Assembly: GCF_026735165.1 (NCBI RefSeq)
Contig: NZ_JAPQES010000001.1
Location: 1,302,001-1,366,000 of the forward strand
DNA from: Clostridium ganghwense
Lineage (GTDB): Bacteria > Bacillota > Clostridia > Clostridiales > Clostridiaceae
DNA: 64,000 nucleotides
Direction of reading: 5' to 3'
The stretch's first letter is position 1, and each line of letters starts with the position of its first letter. Below, piece by piece: positions 42,728-51,227 of the stretch. The notes under the pieces are model-generated. The model ran no database searches. It saw only the letters and a program-made list of their open reading frames with translations, and had not been told where the DNA came from. The position numbers and the translations under genes were made by a program.

Positions 42728-43833
42728 TTTTCTTTTTTCTTGTCTTTCTTTTCTTTTACATGTTTATTTGTCTTTTCTTTAACTTTTTCTTTAATTTTCT
42801 CCTTAATTTTTTCTTCTTTTTCCTTTTGTTCGCTCTTCTTTTCTAACTCTCTTTCTTTTATTTTATCAGGTTTCTTTTCTAACTTATTCTCTATTTTTTT
42901 CACTTGTTCTGCTTCTTCTTTTGCTATATTTCCTTCTGACACTTCTTCTTTAAGCCCTTCATTTAATTCCTTTTTAACTTCCTTTACTGCTTTTACTACA
43001 TTCTTGTGATTTTCAAAAGCTGCCTTAAATTCCTTTTTATTATTTTTATATAATTCTTTTTGCTCTTCAATAGCTTCTTTTGCTGCTTTAACTGCTTCTT
43101 CATCACCAGATTTTTGTGCTTTTTTCAGTTGAGCTACTGCTTTTTTATAAGCTTTTTTGTTTGCATTTAAAGCATGTCTTTTTTCTACCATTTCAATTAC
43201 AGCTTCTTTTTTTGCTGTCTGCATTTCTATTACTTTTGCTATAGTGTCTTTTGCATTATCTCCTACCTTTTCTTGTATAGATTTTAATACTTCTATAGAC
43301 TTTTTTTGTCTAGCTAATATTTTTTCTTCAAGTTCTTTTAGCTTTTCATGTTTACTATCATCAATTTCTGTATCAGTTATATCTTTTTTAGCTTCTTCTG
43401 TTGTTTCTTCTACTTTTTCTTCTGTTACTTTCTCATCATTTTCTGATACTTCCGAATTTTCTTTCTGTGAGTTTTCATTCACAGCTTCCTCAGCTTCATC
43501 TATAATTTTCTCTAGTAAATCATTAGCCTTATCCATATTTTCTTCATACTCATTTATAGCTTTCTCAGCAAGCTCATCTTCTCCTTCTTCAGCCATAACT
43601 TCACTTTCTCCAAGTCTTTCTTCAGCAATTTCTGAAATAACTTCAACCTTTTTTTCTTCATCAAAGGTTAAACCTATTTTAATATCCTCTACCACCTTAT
43701 CAATAGAATAAACAATACTATCTGGTGTTATTCCTGCAGATTCCTTTAAAGATGCTTCTCCTTCTGCAAAAGCTTTTCCTCCAATTCCACTTATTACAAC
43801 CAAAGTTGCTACAAATAACGCTACCTTTTTCAT
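42724..43833 (-). CDS. Secreted DUF5667 protein with highly charged tail
   Basis: 369 aa. Signal peptide (1-23, ending KAFA-EG), then a DUF5667 domain (ITPDSIVYSIDKVVEDIKIGLTFDEEKKVEVISEIAEERL, given in pieces: TPDSIVYSIDKVVEDIKIGL; EEKKVEVISEIAEERL). Long helical, Lys/Glu-rich sequence with coiled-coil character follows (about 90-310), then a basic end (KEKTNKHVKEKKDKKKEK). Function unknown; the domain is often encoded beside extracytoplasmic sigma systems. It is divergent from sigI, and the shared intergenic region contains SigI-like promoter elements facing both ways. Confidence 0.85.
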   Translation of the reverse strand: MKKVALFVATLVVISGIGGKAFAEGEASLKESAGITPDSIVYSIDKVVEDIKIGLTFDEEKKVEVISEIAEERLGESEVMAEEGEDELAEKAINEYEENMDKANDLLEKIIDEAEEAVNENSQKENSEVSENDEKVTEEKVEETTEEAKKDITDTEIDDSKHEKLKELEEKILARQKKSIEVLKSIQEKVGDNAKDTIAKVIEMQTAKKEAVIEMVEKRHALNANKKAYKKAVAQLKKAQKSGDEEAVKAAKEAIEEQKELYKNNKKEFKAAFENHKNVVKAVKEVKKELNEGLKEEVSEGNIAKEEAEQVKKIENKLEKKPDKIKERELEKKSEQKEKEEKIKEKIKEKVKEKTNKHVKEKKDKKKEK

Positions 43834-43879
43834 CTATTTCCCTCCCAAATTTTTTTTACTCATTATTTTCATTTGTATA

Positions 43880-43908
43880 TACGACGTATTATAAAAATTT
43901 AAAGGGGG
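43880..43908 (-). promoter_or_regulatory. Candidate SigI-type promoter for the DUF5667 gene
   Basis: On the minus strand CCCCC (43908-43904) precedes CGTCGTA (43886-43880). SigI promoters in Bacillus and Clostridium have a C-run at -35 and a CGxA-type -10. The 17-20 nt spacing is at the long end, so this remains a proposal. Confidence 0.45.
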
Positions 43909-43942
43909 AATATATAAAAAAAATTTCATAATTATTTTGAAA

Positions 43943-43970
43943 CCCATTAAAAATTTTCTATGACTACGTA
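43943..43970 (+). promoter_or_regulatory. Candidate SigI-type promoter for sigI
   Basis: CCC at 43943-43945 and CGTA at 43967-43970, 30 bp before the sigI start. The arrangement mirrors the opposite-strand element (C-run, then CGTA about 20 nt on), suggesting autoregulation. Weak on its own. Confidence 0.4.
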
Positions 43971-43999
43971 TATAAATATGACATGAAGAGGTGATATTA

Positions 44000-44686
44000 A
44001 TGAATCCCGATCTGCTAGCAAAAAAAAATCGAGATAAATTTATAGAAGATAATAAAAAATTCATCTATAATACAGCCTATAAAGTTTGTAAAAAATCTTT
44101 GGATTGGAAAAATGATGATGAGCTTAGCATTGCTTTAATATCCTTTAATAAAGCTTGTGATAGCTATAGTGATAATAGGGGTAATTTCTTTAGTTATGCA
44201 TCTATACTAATAAGGAATTCACTAATTGACTTTTTTAGGAAATCTAAAAATACTCCCTATTTGGTATTTGATACAAAAGATGATGATGGTATTGATCATA
44301 TAGATTACAAAAGTTCTATGAATCAATATGATATTGATTGTGAGAATCGAAAAAGAGCTGAGGAAATAGCTCTGTTTTCTGGTGAATTGAAAAAATACAA
44401 ACTAGACTTTTCTTCACTGGTTAAATCGTCTCCTTCTCACATAGATACAAGAAACCAGCTATTAAATTTAGCTCTTATTTGTTCAAAAAATGACGCTATC
44501 TTAGAATATATTAGAAACAAACATTTACTACCCGTTAGTCAAATTGTCTTATTAACCAACGCTAAAAAGAAATATATAGAAAAATGGAGAAGATATATTT
44601 TAACCTTGATACTTATCCTTTCAAGTAGTGACTATCCTCATATAAAATCTTATTTAAATATAAAGGTAGGTGAAAGTTTTGAATAA
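44000..44686 (+). CDS. sigI: RNA polymerase sigma factor SigI
   Basis: 228 aa from the ATG at 44000 (AAGAGGTGATATTA upstream). Region 2 features are clear (FIYNTAYKVCKKSLDWKNDDELSIALISFNKACDSY in pieces: WKNDDELSIALISFNKA, NFFSYASILIRNSLIDFFRK), and the C-terminal region has the SigI-specific LLPVSQIVLLTNAKKKYIEKWRRYI helix. SigI factors control cell-wall or polysaccharide-related genes and are held by RsgI. The stop overlaps the rsgI start region, so they are coupled. Confidence 0.95.
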   Translation: MNPDLLAKKNRDKFIEDNKKFIYNTAYKVCKKSLDWKNDDELSIALISFNKACDSYSDNRGNFFSYASILIRNSLIDFFRKSKNTPYLVFDTKDDDGIDHIDYKSSMNQYDIDCENRKRAEEIALFSGELKKYKLDFSSLVKSSPSHIDTRNQLLNLALICSKNDAILEYIRNKHLLPVSQIVLLTNAKKKYIEKWRRYILTLILILSSSDYPHIKSYLNIKVGESFE

Positions 44687-45554
44687 CAAAACAGGAATAG
44701 TAATGGAACTAAAAAATAAAACTGCATGTATATTAACTAATGATGGTGAATTTGTAGAAATTAGAATTCAAGGTAAATCTCCTTCTATTGGAAGCACCTA
44801 CTCTGGTCCAACTTCAAGTAAACTTCCTTTATATAGATATGCTGCAATAGCTGCTTGTTTAATCTTCTTTATTTCCTTTGGAGGAGCAGCTTATGCCTAC
44901 TATACTCCAGTTGCATCAATTATAGTAAAAATAAATCCGTCAATAGAACTTAAAATTAACAAATGGAACAGGATAATAGAAGCTTTACCTTTAAATGATG
45001 ATGGTAAAGATATACTTAATTCAGTAACTATAAAAAATAAAGCTGTTGATGAAGGATTAAATATACTTTTAGATGAAGCTGATAAAGAACACTTCATTAA
45101 TAAAACACAAGATAATCAAAAAATAAGTTTAGATGTTACTAGCGATAAAAATTTAAATTTAAATATAGATGATTTTGAAAATAAAGTAAAAAACAGCAAT
45201 TTACAACTTGAGGTTAAATATGCTAAAAATAACACCACAAATGGTAATAAGGCTGATATAATAAAAAGTAAGATTAATAAAGGTAAAGTTAAAGATAAAT
45301 CTAAAGAATCAAAAACTACTAAAGATATGAAAAAATCCAATATTAATAAAAAAGATGTGAAATCACCTATAAAATATAAAGAGGACAACTCCTCTACTAA
45401 TAAAGAAAAGATTAAAGAAAAAACACCTAATAATGGTATAAATAAAGAAAAGCCTAAGAAAAATGATAAGACAAATATAAAAAATACTAATTCTAAATCA
45501 CATTCTAAGAAAGAAAAGTTCACAAAACAAAAGTCTGAAAAGAAAAGCAGGTGA
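44679..45554 (+). CDS. rsgI: RsgI-type anti-sigma factor with disordered outer tail
   Basis: 291 aa from the TTG at 44679 (AGGTGAAAG upstream; a GTG at 44670 is possible). N-terminal RsgI domain that binds SigI (GIVMELKNKTACILTNDGEFVEI), one membrane helix (YAAIAACLIFFISFGGAAYAYY), then the conserved juxtamembrane domain ASIIVKINPSIELKINKWNRIIE with the Asn-Pro step at which RsgI proteins cut themselves. The outer 120 residues are Lys/Asn/Ser-rich and unstructured, with no carbohydrate-binding module. It overlaps sigI by 8 bp. Confidence 0.92.
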   Translation: MNNKTGIVMELKNKTACILTNDGEFVEIRIQGKSPSIGSTYSGPTSSKLPLYRYAAIAACLIFFISFGGAAYAYYTPVASIIVKINPSIELKINKWNRIIEALPLNDDGKDILNSVTIKNKAVDEGLNILLDEADKEHFINKTQDNQKISLDVTSDKNLNLNIDDFENKVKNSNLQLEVKYAKNNTTNGNKADIIKSKINKGKVKDKSKESKTTKDMKKSNINKKDVKSPIKYKEDNSSTNKEKIKEKTPNNGINKEKPKKNDKTNIKNTNSKSHSKKEKFTKQKSEKKSR

Positions 45555-45559
45555 AATAT

Positions 45560-46138
45560 ATGAAAAAAGCTACAGGAGTAGTAGTTAAAGTTGATAACAA
45601 ATATGTTTGTGTGAGAACTTTAAAAGGCGAATTTATAAATGTTAAACTTAAAAATTATACTCCCAATATAGGAGATATATACACGAGTACTGTATATAAC
45701 GGCAATTCTGTAATGCTTAGACGTGTACTCTTTATTACCTTTATTATAACGACAATATTATTAGGACAAAACATATACTCCTATTTTAAGCCTTCTGCTA
45801 CAGTTATTGTATCCATACCCCCTACTATTCAGCTAAAAATAAACAAATGGGATAAAATAATAGAAGTAAAAGGTATTAACTCTTCAGGAAAAAAATTATC
45901 TAATTCTATAAAAATAAAAAATAAATCTCTAAATGTAGGATTAGAGGAAATTATTTCTACAGCTAAAACTGAAAAATTTATCGATGCCAAACACCTTAAG
46001 TATAAAAATCCTGTTACTCTATATATCTCTTGCAAGGAAAATAAAGTTGTGAACTTAATAGAATTTGATAACTTTATGAAACATCAGGAGCTAACCTATC
46101 AAGTAAATAATAACGGAATGGGAACTCTTAAAAACTAA
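45560..46138 (+). CDS. Second RsgI-like anti-sigma factor, without the Asn-Pro step
   Basis: 192 aa from the ATG at 45560 (GCAGGTGAAAT upstream), overlapping nothing but starting 5 bp after the first rsgI stop. It repeats the same architecture: cytosolic RsgI domain (ATGVVVKVDNKYVCVRTLKGEFINV), membrane helix (VLFITFIITTILLGQNIYSY), and juxtamembrane domain ATVIVSIPPTIQLKINKWDKIIE. The Asn of the Asn-Pro cleavage step is replaced (IPPT instead of INPS) and the long outer tail is absent. It may be a non-cleavable modulator of the same sigma factor. Confidence 0.9.
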   Translation: MKKATGVVVKVDNKYVCVRTLKGEFINVKLKNYTPNIGDIYTSTVYNGNSVMLRRVLFITFIITTILLGQNIYSYFKPSATVIVSIPPTIQLKINKWDKIIEVKGINSSGKKLSNSIKIKNKSLNVGLEEIISTAKTEKFIDAKHLKYKNPVTLYISCKENKVVNLIEFDNFMKHQELTYQVNNNGMGTLKN

Positions 46139-46193
46139 ATCTTTTCAAGAATTACTTAATTATTTTATTTAGAGTTGTTAATATCAGTATAAA

Positions 46194-46236
46194 AAGGACT
46201 TGAATAAAATCTATTATAGATTTTATTCAAGTCCTT
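46194..46236. terminator. Bidirectional intrinsic terminator
   Basis: A perfect stem, AAGGACTTGAATAAAATCTA / TAGATTTTATTCAAGTCCTT, between the converging rsgI operon and glucosaminidase gene. Confidence 0.92.
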
Positions 46237-46273
46237 CATTTTACTCAATCCTAAAAATCACAATTTAAAACCC

Positions 46274-47803
46274 TTATTTAAATTGAGGAATTTCATATAC
46301 AGGTTTTGCACCTTTAGTTTGTTCCATTAGTTCTTTAATTCTAGAAATTTGCTTTCTTGCCCAACCAATATCAGTAGCATATTGATGCCATGTTACCTCA
46401 ACATTCCACTTCATTTTATAAAGAGTATTTTGTTTATATTTATCACTATTTATATATCCAGTACTAATAAATTTAGCACCTCCAAGTATTGCTTCTTGAA
46501 CAGAGAACCAGCCTTGTGTATATGCATATTCAGAACCACATCCATTAGGATCATGATCATAAGCATGTACACCAAACATATTATAAGCAACTTTAGGCTC
46601 TTCCACTGCTACTCCATCAACAGAAGATACAAGAATACCATTAGATAATTTAGATGTACCATTCCCTGTTTCCAGTAATGCATGAGATACTAGATATATT
46701 GGATTTATATTACTTTCCTTAGCTGCTTGTAAAAATGCAGCCCCCTTACCTTCTAATACACCTTTTCCTTTTAGCATATTGTCAAGTTCTTCAGCAGTAA
46801 CTCCTTCCATGTAATTAAGGTTTAAAAACATATATTTGCCATAATCATCTAAGAAGTTATTTGGATTCATATAGTATTTAATTAATTTCTCACTTGGTAC
46901 ATCCCATCCACTATCACTAAAAATAGGTCTACCATTAACTTGATTCATTACAGCTTCGTCTAAAGTTTTATCATAATTTTTATAAACGATTGTAGTATTA
47001 GCATCTCTGTCTTCAATTATGCTGCTATCAAGAACTTTAAAATATGATGAATAGTAATTATCATATTCTGTGTTATTATCCTTATATTTCCCTAATTCAT
47101 CTGCTCTTTTAACATATACTACAAGCTTGTACTTTCCGCTTTGAAGACCGCTATATAGAGACATCGTGTGTGGATTAGTTGTACTTTTAGCACTTGTATA
47201 ACCATTAGTCAATTCCATATATTCAGTATCAGGATATTTATTTGGATTATCATAAGTTTCATTAGGATATTTAAATACAAAAGCCCTATACTGAACTTTA
47301 TCAGAATAACTTGCATATATATTAAAATTAGTCTTTTGATGGTGTAAAATAGTTTCTTCAATAAACTTAACATTATTCACTATTGGAAGTGAAGAATTAT
47401 TAGTATTATCTTCATACTTTTTAGCTGTTGTAAATTCCATCCTTACAGGCTTGGACAATTTTGTTCCTGATGAAGATTTAACATCAGTATTTAATGTTAG
47501 ATAATACGTATTGTGTATACTATACCCTCCTGTTGGTGGAGATATAACTATGGATTTACTGTCATTTCCTGCTGAAACGCTTACATCCACAGGATTTTCT
47601 GCATCGTCCGTAACTATTACGTTATCTTCATTTATGGAGTTTTTGTCTAGATTCATATTAAAATTTACAGTCCATGGTTTTGTTATACTTACCTCTGACT
47701 TAGAAGGTATTTCCGTATAGTCTGCTGCAAAAGCAACTACAGGCATAGTTAAAAATATTGCTGTTACAAATACACTTTTTATTACCTTAGCTATTCCCTT
47801 CAT
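46274..47803 (-). CDS. Secreted GH73-type N-acetylglucosaminidase (autolysin)
   Basis: 509 aa. Signal peptide (1-27), an SbsA-like Ig domain (about 30-125, KPWTVNFNMNLDKNS), a beta-rich middle domain (about 140-250) and a C-terminal glucosaminidase domain (about 335-495). Catalytic region: NPIYLVSHALLETGNGTSKLSNG, with the likely acid Glu in ALLETG; then YNMFGVHAYD, QGWFSVQEAILGGAKFIS and WATDIGWA-like YATDIGWARK. It cuts the glycan strands of peptidoglycan, for growth, separation or sporulation. Lies convergent to the SigI-RsgI genes, which often govern wall hydrolases. Confidence 0.93.
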   Translation of the reverse strand: MKGIAKVIKSVFVTAIFLTMPVVAFAADYTEIPSKSEVSITKPWTVNFNMNLDKNSINEDNVIVTDDAENPVDVSVSAGNDSKSIVISPPTGGYSIHNTYYLTLNTDVKSSSGTKLSKPVRMEFTTAKKYEDNTNNSSLPIVNNVKFIEETILHHQKTNFNIYASYSDKVQYRAFVFKYPNETYDNPNKYPDTEYMELTNGYTSAKSTTNPHTMSLYSGLQSGKYKLVVYVKRADELGKYKDNNTEYDNYYSSYFKVLDSSIIEDRDANTTIVYKNYDKTLDEAVMNQVNGRPIFSDSGWDVPSEKLIKYYMNPNNFLDDYGKYMFLNLNYMEGVTAEELDNMLKGKGVLEGKGAAFLQAAKESNINPIYLVSHALLETGNGTSKLSNGILVSSVDGVAVEEPKVAYNMFGVHAYDHDPNGCGSEYAYTQGWFSVQEAILGGAKFISTGYINSDKYKQNTLYKMKWNVEVTWHQYATDIGWARKQISRIKELMEQTKGAKPVYEIPQFK

Positions 47804-47995
47804 TTTTTCACCTCTACTAGATTCTTCTACTTCGATACTCTAATATATAATATCGTCTCATATATTAAATTATTTAAAGTTTTTTTAATGAATATGATCC
47901 AACTTTTATGTTATCATAAAACGATTTCATTTTCTACCATTTTTTAGTAATTAATTCGAGGTTCATTTCATAAACTTTGATTAACTTTTATACAG

Positions 47996-48036
47996 CAAAA
48001 AAACCTGCTATTTAGGTATATAGGCAGGTTTTTCAT
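47996..48036 (-). terminator. Terminator after the ferritin-like gene
   Basis: AAAACCTGC / GCAGGTTTTT stem; T/A tracts on both sides. Confidence 0.85.
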
Positions 48037-48059
48037 TTTTATGTTAGCTAATATCTTTC

Positions 48060-48764
48060 CTATCTATCTTTTGGTTTCTTAAAGATTTTTAAATCTTCAC
48101 TTTTCTCCCAATCTTCTACTCTATTAACAATATCACTTAATACATCTTTTAGTTTTTCTAGTATATTAGAAATTCTAAAATCTTTAGCTGCACGTTCTAA
48201 ATCAGCACCATCTATTTCATCCAATATACGAGTTACCGCCGGAACTATACAACAACTAATTAAGCTGTTAGAATCATCATCGTCGCAACTTCTAGTCATT
48301 CTTGCTCCTTTGTTCAAAGTATATATATAATTATATTTTGAACTATGCTTCAACTCATCTGTTATAATTTCAAATAGCATATCTCTATAGTATCTATTAG
48401 GTAAGCCTTGTCTTATAACTCTATATTTTTCAACTGCTTTTAATTCTCCAAATAAAGCTGTTGCTATCCCATCTATATAAGATGCTGGTTTCTCAAACTC
48501 TTCCCCCTCAGTAACAATAATATCCATTCCTGTTATATCTCTATAAATTGATCTAAACATTTTATTGTGCTTTTTCTCATCATCTCTAATGGAAGCTATA
48601 ATCTCCTGCTCCTCCTCCGTAGGTGCAACACTTATTAAGTAATCATAAAATAATTCATCTTCTCTTTCCCCAGCAACAGCTTCTTTTATTAAATCAAGTG
48701 ATTTTTTCAGTGATGCCATATCAGAATACATCATCCCATAATTCATCGATCTAGGTTGATACAT
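48060..48764 (-). CDS. Ferritin-like (rubrerythrin-related) protein
   Basis: 234 aa from the ATG at 48764, which has GTGGAGGACAAAA upstream. A four-helix ferritin-like domain with paired carboxylate motifs: EAVAGEREDELFYDYLI, EIIASIRDDEKKHNKMF (ExxxH-type), ALFGELKAVEKYRVI and FEIITDELKHSSKYNYIY (DExxH). These should hold a di-iron site. The C-terminal 75 residues are an added helical tail (DLERAAKDFRISNILEKLKDVLSDIV) with a CC pair. Possible oxygen or peroxide protection; family-level assignment only. Confidence 0.85.
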   Translation of the reverse strand: MYQPRSMNYGMMYSDMASLKKSLDLIKEAVAGEREDELFYDYLISVAPTEEEQEIIASIRDDEKKHNKMFRSIYRDITGMDIIVTEGEEFEKPASYIDGIATALFGELKAVEKYRVIRQGLPNRYYRDMLFEIITDELKHSSKYNYIYTLNKGARMTRSCDDDDSNSLISCCIVPAVTRILDEIDGADLERAAKDFRISNILEKLKDVLSDIVNRVEDWEKSEDLKIFKKPKDR

Positions 48765-49030
48765 TTTTGTCCTCCACAAATATTACTATAATATTATAAT
48801 ATAAAACAACTTGATAAATGTTCCTGCTTAAATAAGTGTAATTACATTTTACGTAGTATATATTCCTTCTCAGAGCTTTATAAATAAATTCTAAACTAAT
48901 TTTAAGAAACTTTTAAGATAACCTTAATTTTAAATTAAAGAAAAAAGTGTAAAATATAATTCATAGGCAATACTATTTTAATAGGAAATACTATTTATTA
49001 TTAAATTCAAGTAATTTTTGGAGGATTATT

Positions 49031-50215
49031 ATGAAAATTCTACTAACTACAGATACTTATCAACCTTATATTAGTGGAGTTGTTATATCTACATACAATT
49101 TATATAAAGAATTAAAAGCTTTAGGTCATGATGTAAGAATTTTAACTTTATCTGACGATGGTAAAGAAAAAATTGATGGTGATATATATTGTTTAAAGTC
49201 TTTTGATCTTAAAATTTATCCAGGTGTAAAATTCAAAAAACCTTTTAATACAGAGGTTGGGAAAGCTCTTCTAAAGTGGAAACCTGATATAATTCACTCA
49301 CAAACAGAGTTTTCTACTATGATAAACGCAAAACATATAGCTTCAAAGCTTAAAATACCTCAAGTGCATACTTATCACACAATGTATGAAGATTATCTAG
49401 ATTATATTTTAAACGGTAAGGTTATAACACCTAAAACCATGGCTATATTTGTAAAGCTTCTATTAAACAGATTTAATAGAGTAATTGCCCCAACTGTAAA
49501 AGTTGAGAAAGCATTACGTGGATATGGAGTTAAAGTACCAATAGATATAATACCAACAGGTATTGATCTTAGTAAATTCCAAAAAAGCATTACAGAAGAA
49601 GAAAAAATTAAATTAAGAGACAAATGTGGATTATCTCCTGATGATAACGTACTAGTTTTTTTAGGAAGAGTGGCTCAAGAAAAAAATATAGATGAAATCA
49701 TAGATATGTTCTCAAGACTTGAAAGTGAAATGGATAAACTAAAGTTTTTAATAGTTGGTAAAGGTCCTTACCTTGATGAACTTATGACTCTTGTTAAAAA
49801 TAAAAATTTAGAGGATAAAATACACTTTACAGGAATGGTTGATCCTAATGACGTATATAAATACTATAAAATATCTGATGCTTTTGTAACTGGTTCTACA
49901 AGTGAAACTCAAGGTCTTACTTATATAGAAGCCCTTTCAAGCGGTCTTCCTGTAATATGTAGATATGATACATGCATAGAAGGTGTTGTAGAAACAGATG
50001 AAAACGGATTTGTTTATAATAATGAAGAAGAATTTAGAAAAGCAGTAAAATCTTTATTCTCAAACGACGAATACAGATATAAGATTGCACAAAATGCTGA
50101 ACTTGCTGCTGATAAATTCTCAGCTGAAACCTTCGGGAAAAAAGCAGAACAATTATATAAAAGCGTTTTAGATGAAAGCAGAGTTCTCTCTACTCAGTCT
50201 CAATATTCAGCATAA
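49031..50215 (+). CDS. Glycosyltransferase family 4, diacylglycerol glucosyltransferase-like
   Basis: 394 aa, GT-B fold. N-terminal acceptor side (MKILLTTDTYQPYISGVVIST; HSQTEFSTMINAKHIA; HTYHTMYEDYLDYI), C-terminal donor side (VLVFLGRVAQEKNIDEIIDMF; TGSTSETQGLTYIEALSSGLPVI with the EX7E motif). Strongly resembles clostridial and mycoplasma monoglucosyl-diacylglycerol synthases that add glucose from UDP-glucose to membrane lipid. A stretch GGAGGATTATT precedes the ATG. Monocistronic. Confidence 0.88.
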   Translation: MKILLTTDTYQPYISGVVISTYNLYKELKALGHDVRILTLSDDGKEKIDGDIYCLKSFDLKIYPGVKFKKPFNTEVGKALLKWKPDIIHSQTEFSTMINAKHIASKLKIPQVHTYHTMYEDYLDYILNGKVITPKTMAIFVKLLLNRFNRVIAPTVKVEKALRGYGVKVPIDIIPTGIDLSKFQKSITEEEKIKLRDKCGLSPDDNVLVFLGRVAQEKNIDEIIDMFSRLESEMDKLKFLIVGKGPYLDELMTLVKNKNLEDKIHFTGMVDPNDVYKYYKISDAFVTGSTSETQGLTYIEALSSGLPVICRYDTCIEGVVETDENGFVYNNEEEFRKAVKSLFSNDEYRYKIAQNAELAADKFSAETFGKKAEQLYKSVLDESRVLSTQSQYSA

Positions 50216-50289
50216 ACAGCTAGTTACCAATAGCGAGGTACTAGGTTGCAATAAATTTTAGTTAACTATAAATATTATTATAATTTAAT

Positions 50290-50334
50290 CCCCAGTCACC
50301 AGTAAAAAAGCTTTACTGATGACTGGGGATTATT
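50290..50334. terminator. Bidirectional intrinsic terminator
   Basis: CCCCAGTCACCAGTAAA / TTTACTGATGACTGGGG stem between converging genes. Confidence 0.9.
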
Positions 50335-51128
50335 TATATATAAGGTTCTAAATTCTTTAAGCTTTCAAAAGCATTATCTCTAGGTCTTACTTCTATAATA
50401 TAAACTATGTCTTTTCCCTTCATTTTATTAAAGTGCCATATAAAATCAACATTACCTGTACCAATAATTTGATGGTCACTCTTTCCGTTATTATCATGAA
50501 GATGACATGTTCTAATTTTATCTATGTGTTTTAAGAAAAATTCCACTTCTCCATATTTATTTTCATATGAATGCCCAATATCCCAAGTTAAAAATAGTTC
50601 ATCTTCCACCTCTAACATTTCATCTAAAGTTTCCTGAACTAACTTCTGAGGAAATCTTCCTGAGTTTTCAATGCATATCTTTATTTTTCCCTTTGAGTAA
50701 TCAACTAACTCCTTCAAGCTACTTTTTAATATTTTTTTATACTCTTCATAAAAAAGCTCATCCATATATGTTTTTCTATCTGTTAGAGTAAAGCACACAG
50801 CACTTCCTATATGCATTGTCATTCTACTGGCTCCAATATCAAATCCTAAATCTATAACTTCCTTCATTCTTCTGATGCTAGCTTCTCTAATATCTTTGTG
50901 AAGCTGTAGAAGAGAAATATCCTCTGGTGCATGGAATGTAAGCTCTACCCCCTTAGCATCCTTATATTCTTTTATCTTTTCCCTTTCCTCTTTTGTAAAA
51001 TTTTCAGGGAAAAATATAGGCATATTAATATTTAATTCAACAGCATTAAACCCCTTATCATGTGCATAATTTATAGTATCATATATATCCTTCTCTCCCG
51101 CAGATGCCGCATATCCTATATATTTCAT
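50334..51128 (-). CDS. Sugar phosphate isomerase/epimerase-like TIM-barrel protein
   Basis: 264 aa, AP-endonuclease-2-like TIM barrel. Motifs include GFNAVELNINMP, FHAPEDISLLQLH, MTMHIGSAVCF, ICIENSGRFPQKL, LTWDIGHSYENKYG and CHLHDNNGKSDHQIIGTGNVDF, providing His, Glu and Asp metal ligands. Substrate is unknown. It follows serA by about 100 bp on the same strand and could be cotranscribed with it, though an AT-rich palindromic repeat lies between them. Confidence 0.85.
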   Translation of the reverse strand: MKYIGYAASAGEKDIYDTINYAHDKGFNAVELNINMPIFFPENFTKEEREKIKEYKDAKGVELTFHAPEDISLLQLHKDIREASIRRMKEVIDLGFDIGASRMTMHIGSAVCFTLTDRKTYMDELFYEEYKKILKSSLKELVDYSKGKIKICIENSGRFPQKLVQETLDEMLEVEDELFLTWDIGHSYENKYGEVEFFLKHIDKIRTCHLHDNNGKSDHQIIGTGNVDFIWHFNKMKGKDIVYIIEVRPRDNAFESLKNLEPYI

Positions 51129-51143
51129 AAAATCCCCCTTTTT

Positions 51144-51222
51144 CAGTTAACAATTAATAGTTAATAGTTAATAATTAATAATGAAAGAGTACTTAACTAT
51201 TACCTATTAATTATTAACTATC
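51144..51222. repeat. AT-rich palindromic intergenic repeat
   Basis: Several tandem AGTTAAT/AATTAAT units followed by a mirrored arm: GTTAATAATTAAT (51167-51179) pairs with ATTAATTATTAAC (51206-51218). Similar TTAACAATTAAT-like repeats are scattered in clostridial genomes. Confidence 0.6.
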
Positions 51223-51227
51223 CTCTA

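Noticed and set aside
43157-43711. 184-codon plus-strand Ser/Phe-rich frame
   Set aside because: Antisense shadow of the Lys/Glu-rich DUF5667 gene; no ribosome site and implausible composition.
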